Source: Mycolicibacterium neoaurum
GTDB taxonomy: Bacteria; Actinomycetota; Actinomycetes; Mycobacteriales; Mycobacteriaceae
Assembly (NCBI RefSeq): GCF_036946495.1
Contig: NZ_JAQIIX010000002.1
Coordinates: 4,127,501-4,191,500, forward strand
Direction of reading: 5' to 3'
Length of the DNA stretch: 64,000 bases
Shown here: positions 61,498 to 64,000 of the stretch, in pieces
How positions within the stretch are numbered: the stretch's first letter is position 1
Layout of the letters: each line of letters opens with the position of its first letter
Position numbers and translations under genes: made by a program
Notes under the pieces: generated by a model
Databases searched by the model: none
What the model was told of the DNA's origin: nothing
Seen by the model: the letters and a program-made list of their open reading frames with translations, nothing else

Positions 61498-62862
61498 GTG
61501 AAGAAACCACTCGTTGCGCTGCTCGCTGCCCTGACCGCGACCGTCGCCGCCTGCTCGCTGGATACGAACAGCTCCGCCGATGACGTGGTCAACGTCGTGA
61601 TCGGTTACCAATCCAAGACCATCAATACCGTTACTGCGGGAACCTTGCTGCGAGCCAAGGGGTTCCTCGAACAGCGGCTGGCCGATGTCACCGCCGAGAA
61701 CGGCACGAAGTACAACGTCGTCTGGCAGGACTACGACACCGGCGCACCGATCACCGCGCAGATGGTGGCCGAGAAGATCGATATCGGTTCGATGGGCGAC
61801 TACCCGATGCTCATCAACGGATCGAAGACCCAGGCCAACGAGCGAGCTCGCACCGATATCGTCTCGGTGACCGGCTACCACCCCAAGGGTGCGCTGAACA
61901 TGATCGTCGTCGATCCCGCCTCACCGGCCCGGACGCTCACCGACCTGGCCGGCCAGAAGGTCTCGGCCAGCGTCGGTTCCGCCGGTCACGGCACCCTGGT
62001 GCGCGCACTGGAGCGTGTCGGCCTGGACCCCAAGACCGGTGTCGAAGTACTCAACCAGCAACCACAGGTCGGTGCCTCGGCTCTGGAATCCGGCCAGGTA
62101 GAGGGACTTTCACAGTTCGTGGCCTGGCCGGGACTGCTGGTCTACCAGGACAAGGCACGGCTGCTGTACGACGGTGCCGAGCTGGACTACCCGACGCTGC
62201 ACGGCGTGGTGGTCCGCGAGGACTACGCCGACCGTCATCCCGAGGTGCTCGACGCCTTCCTGCAATCCCAACTCGACGCCACCGAATTCCTGAACTCCGA
62301 ACCGTTGGAAGCCAGCCGTATCGTCGCCGACGGTAGCGGGCTGCCGCAGGAAGTCGTCTATCTGTACAACGGTCCCGGGGGCACCTCCTTCGACACCACG
62401 CTCAAACCGTCACTGGTCGACGCACTGAAAGGTGATGTGCCGTACCTGAAGTCGATCGGTGACTTCGCCGAACTCGACGTCGCCGGATTCGTCAACGACG
62501 GGCCGCTGCGCAAGGCCTTCACCGAACGAGGCCTCGACTACCAGTCGGCGCTGGACGCGACGAGCCCTCCGAACGGTGGTGAGCTGTGGCTGCAGGGTTC
62601 CGACTCGACCCAGACCGTGGCCAACCCGACCGAACTGCTGCGTGCGGTACGCGCCGCGGAGGCAGACGGTGCGACCGTGCGCGCGGCATATGTCCCCGAT
62701 GCCGAACTGGGCACTCGATGGTTCGCCGACAAGGCGGTCTGGGTCAAGGACGGCCAGAGCTATCTCCCGTTCGGTACCCAGGCGGGCGCCCAGCGGCATA
62801 TCGTCGCCCATCCCGGTGCGGCCGTCGTCAGTTATCGCGAGGCCCTGGTAGGTGTGCAATGA
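61498..62862 (+). CDS. ABC transporter substrate-binding lipoprotein (sulphonate/nitrate type)
   Basis: This 454 aa lipoprotein has a signal peptide with lipobox (VKKPLVALLAALTATVAAC) and a NrtA/SsuA-type solute-binding domain (VVNVVIGYQSKTINTVTAGTL, AEKIDIGSMGDYPMLIN, GQKVSASVGSAGHGTLVRAL split). I use GTG 61498, directly before Lys-Lys of the signal peptide. Substrates of this family are sulphonates, nitrate, taurine or similar; the pairing with a ferredoxin hints at an organosulphur compound, but that is inference. Confidence 0.9.
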   Translation: MKKPLVALLAALTATVAACSLDTNSSADDVVNVVIGYQSKTINTVTAGTLLRAKGFLEQRLADVTAENGTKYNVVWQDYDTGAPITAQMVAEKIDIGSMGDYPMLINGSKTQANERARTDIVSVTGYHPKGALNMIVVDPASPARTLTDLAGQKVSASVGSAGHGTLVRALERVGLDPKTGVEVLNQQPQVGASALESGQVEGLSQFVAWPGLLVYQDKARLLYDGAELDYPTLHGVVVREDYADRHPEVLDAFLQSQLDATEFLNSEPLEASRIVADGSGLPQEVVYLYNGPGGTSFDTTLKPSLVDALKGDVPYLKSIGDFAELDVAGFVNDGPLRKAFTERGLDYQSALDATSPPNGGELWLQGSDSTQTVANPTELLRAVRAAEADGATVRAAYVPDAELGTRWFADKAVWVKDGQSYLPFGTQAGAQRHIVAHPGAAVVSYREALVGVQ

Positions 62863-63700
62863 CGGCCCTGCTGGACCCCCCGACGACGGCGGCGCCGGTG
62901 ACGGCAAAGCCGGTCGCGCCGGGGGTGTGGCGGCACCGCTTGTCCGGGTGGCGTCTGTCCTGGCCGCGATCGGGTTGTGGGAAGTGCTGACCACCAACGG
63001 TATTCGGTTATGGATGCGGTTCGACACGCTGCCGACGGTCACCGAGATCGGTGCCGCCCTGGCGGCCAAGGCCGGCACGCAGGAGTACTGGCTGGACCTT
63101 GCGCAGTCGCTGATCCGCATCCTGACGGGTTTCGGACTGGCCGCGCTGCTGGGTGTGGTGACCGGAATCATGCTGGGTCGGTCCCGCTGGTTCGCCGATA
63201 TCTTCGGCCCGCTCACCGAACTGGTGCGGCCCATCCCGGCCATCGCGGTGGTGCCGGTGGCGATCCTGCTCTTCCCCTCGGATGAGGCAGGCATCGTCTC
63301 GATCACCTTCCTGGCCGCCTACTTCCCGATCATGGTGAGCACTCGGCACGCGGTACGGGCACTGCCGACCATCTGGGAAGACTCGGTGCGCACCCTCGGC
63401 GGTGGGCGCCTCGACGTGCTGCGCCAGGTGGTGTTGCCGGGCATCCTTCCCGGTCTGTTCGGCGGACTGTCGGTCGGTATGGGAGTGGCCTGGATCTGCG
63501 TGATCTCTGCAGAGATGATCTCGGGCCGGCTCGGCGTGGGCTACCGCACCTGGCAGGCCTACACCGTGCTCGACTATCCGGGCGTATTCGTCGGCATCAT
63601 CACCATCGGGGTGCTCGGCTTCGGCACCGCCGCGGCGATCGAGCTGATCGGCCGCCGCGCCACCCGCTGGTTGCCGCGCGGCGGGGAGCCGAACCGATGA
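62852..63700 (+). CDS. ABC transporter permease with probable N-terminal frameshift
   Basis: This is the inner membrane permease of the importer, with about six helices and the conserved EAA-like loop LPTIWEDSVRTLGGGRLDVLRQVVLPGILPG (split). The open frame begins at GTG 62852, but its first 25 residues are Gly/Asp-rich with atypical codon use. In the alternative frame ATG 62859 overlaps the upstream stop (ATGA) and encodes a normal-looking MTALLDPPTTAAPVTAKPVAPG. Adding one G to the G run at 62921-62925 joins the two frames, so one base may be missing. GTG 62927 is a further start option. Confidence 0.8.
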   Translation: MCNDGPAGPPDDGGAGDGKAGRAGGVAAPLVRVASVLAAIGLWEVLTTNGIRLWMRFDTLPTVTEIGAALAAKAGTQEYWLDLAQSLIRILTGFGLAALLGVVTGIMLGRSRWFADIFGPLTELVRPIPAIAVVPVAILLFPSDEAGIVSITFLAAYFPIMVSTRHAVRALPTIWEDSVRTLGGGRLDVLRQVVLPGILPGLFGGLSVGMGVAWICVISAEMISGRLGVGYRTWQAYTVLDYPGVFVGIITIGVLGFGTAAAIELIGRRATRWLPRGGEPNR

Positions 63701-64000
63701 GCACCGCCGTGGCAACCGGTATGGCGCTCGAGCTGCACGATGTCACCCTGTCCTACACCGGATCCCCGGTCCTGCGCGGGCTGCATCTGACCGTGCAGCC
63801 GGGTGAGATCCTGGTGCTGACCGGTCCGTCGGGATGCGGCAAATCGACCGTGCTGCGGGCGCTGGCCGGCCTGCTGGCACCCGACACCGGCCGGGTGCTC
63901 GCCGACGGTGGAATCATCACCGGAACATCCAGGGACCGGGGAATGGTATTCCAGGACAGCGCATTGCTGCCATGGCGCACCGTCCGGTCCAATATCGAAC
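63697..64000 (+). CDS. ABC transporter ATP-binding protein (partial)
   Basis: This is the ATPase of the sulphonate/nitrate-type importer, cut off at the right edge. The visible 101 residues contain Walker A (GPSGCGKST), followed by the Q-loop (VFQDSALLPWRTV). ATG 63697 overlaps the permease stop by 4 bases. It completes an operon of GntR, ferredoxin, binding protein, permease and ATPase. Confidence 0.92.
   Translation, partial: MSTAVATGMALELHDVTLSYTGSPVLRGLHLTVQPGEILVLTGPSGCGKSTVLRALAGLLAPDTGRVLADGGIITGTSRDRGMVFQDSALLPWRTVRSNIE

Overview
The window reads as a chromosomal segment of a high-GC actinomycete, most likely a rapidly growing mycobacterium (Mycolicibacterium/Mycobacterium). Gene order follows the M. 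tuberculosis stretch from the glyoxalase-like gene and hisS through aspS, the transglutaminase/ATP-grasp cluster, rarA, alaS-ruvX-mltG-aroE, aroC-aroK-aroB and pepQ-efp-nusB. There are also 13E12-type DUF222/HNH genes, mycobacterial LexA boxes and many starts that look leaderless (TANNNT followed 6-8 nt later by ATG/GTG). I saw no tRNA, rRNA, insertion sequence or CRISPR array.

Layout: 1-3 kb, metallo-hydrolase, hisS, a small membrane protein and dtd. 3-8 kb, a complete minus-strand urtABCDE urea transporter operon. 8-11 kb, a small secreted protein, then a radical SAM gene under a perfect LexA box and a DUF222/HNH gene with a near-perfect box. 11-19 kb, mixed metabolism (PhyH dioxygenase, TetR plus nitrilase-type hydrolase, FAD monooxygenase operon, carboxylesterase, SRPBCC). 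19-24 kb, aspS, a deazaflavin-type oxidoreductase, a thiolase and a WS/DGAT-like acyltransferase. 24-32 kb, the conserved transglutaminase/DUF2126, ATP-grasp/alpha-E, transglutaminase, zinc metallopeptidase cluster. 32-34.3 kb, an AT-richer island with a WhiA-like paralogue and an orphan secreted protein. 34-43 kb, ASCH protein, DUF3097, rarA, a frameshifted yjbQ, alaS, ruvX, mltG, aroE and a prepilin peptidase. 43-50 kb, an accessory catabolic regulon. 50-56 kb, aroCKB (no aroQ next to it), pepQ, efp, nusB. 56-64 kb, MocR/GNAT pair, second DUF222/HNH gene, then a GntR-ferredoxin-ABC transporter operon that runs off the right edge.

The most interesting system is at 43-50 kb. Glycerate kinase, a LacI regulator, a short-chain dehydrogenase, a beta-keto acid cleavage enzyme (BKACE), an MFS carrier and an SMP-30 lactonase are together what is needed for oxidative catabolism of a 2-deoxy sugar acid such as 2-deoxyribonate: lactone opening, oxidation to a 3-keto acid, acetyl-CoA-dependent cleavage to glyceryl-CoA plus acetoacetate, then glycerate to phosphoglycerate. 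Three promoters in this block share a near-identical 13-bp element whose TTGCT end overlaps a plausible -35 box, which defines a compact LacI regulon. Other points of note are three LexA-type boxes fused to leaderless promoters, a 24-bp tandem repeat that supplies four GTG codons at the aroE start, two apparent single-base frameshifts (yjbQ and an ABC permease), and the WhiA paralogue.
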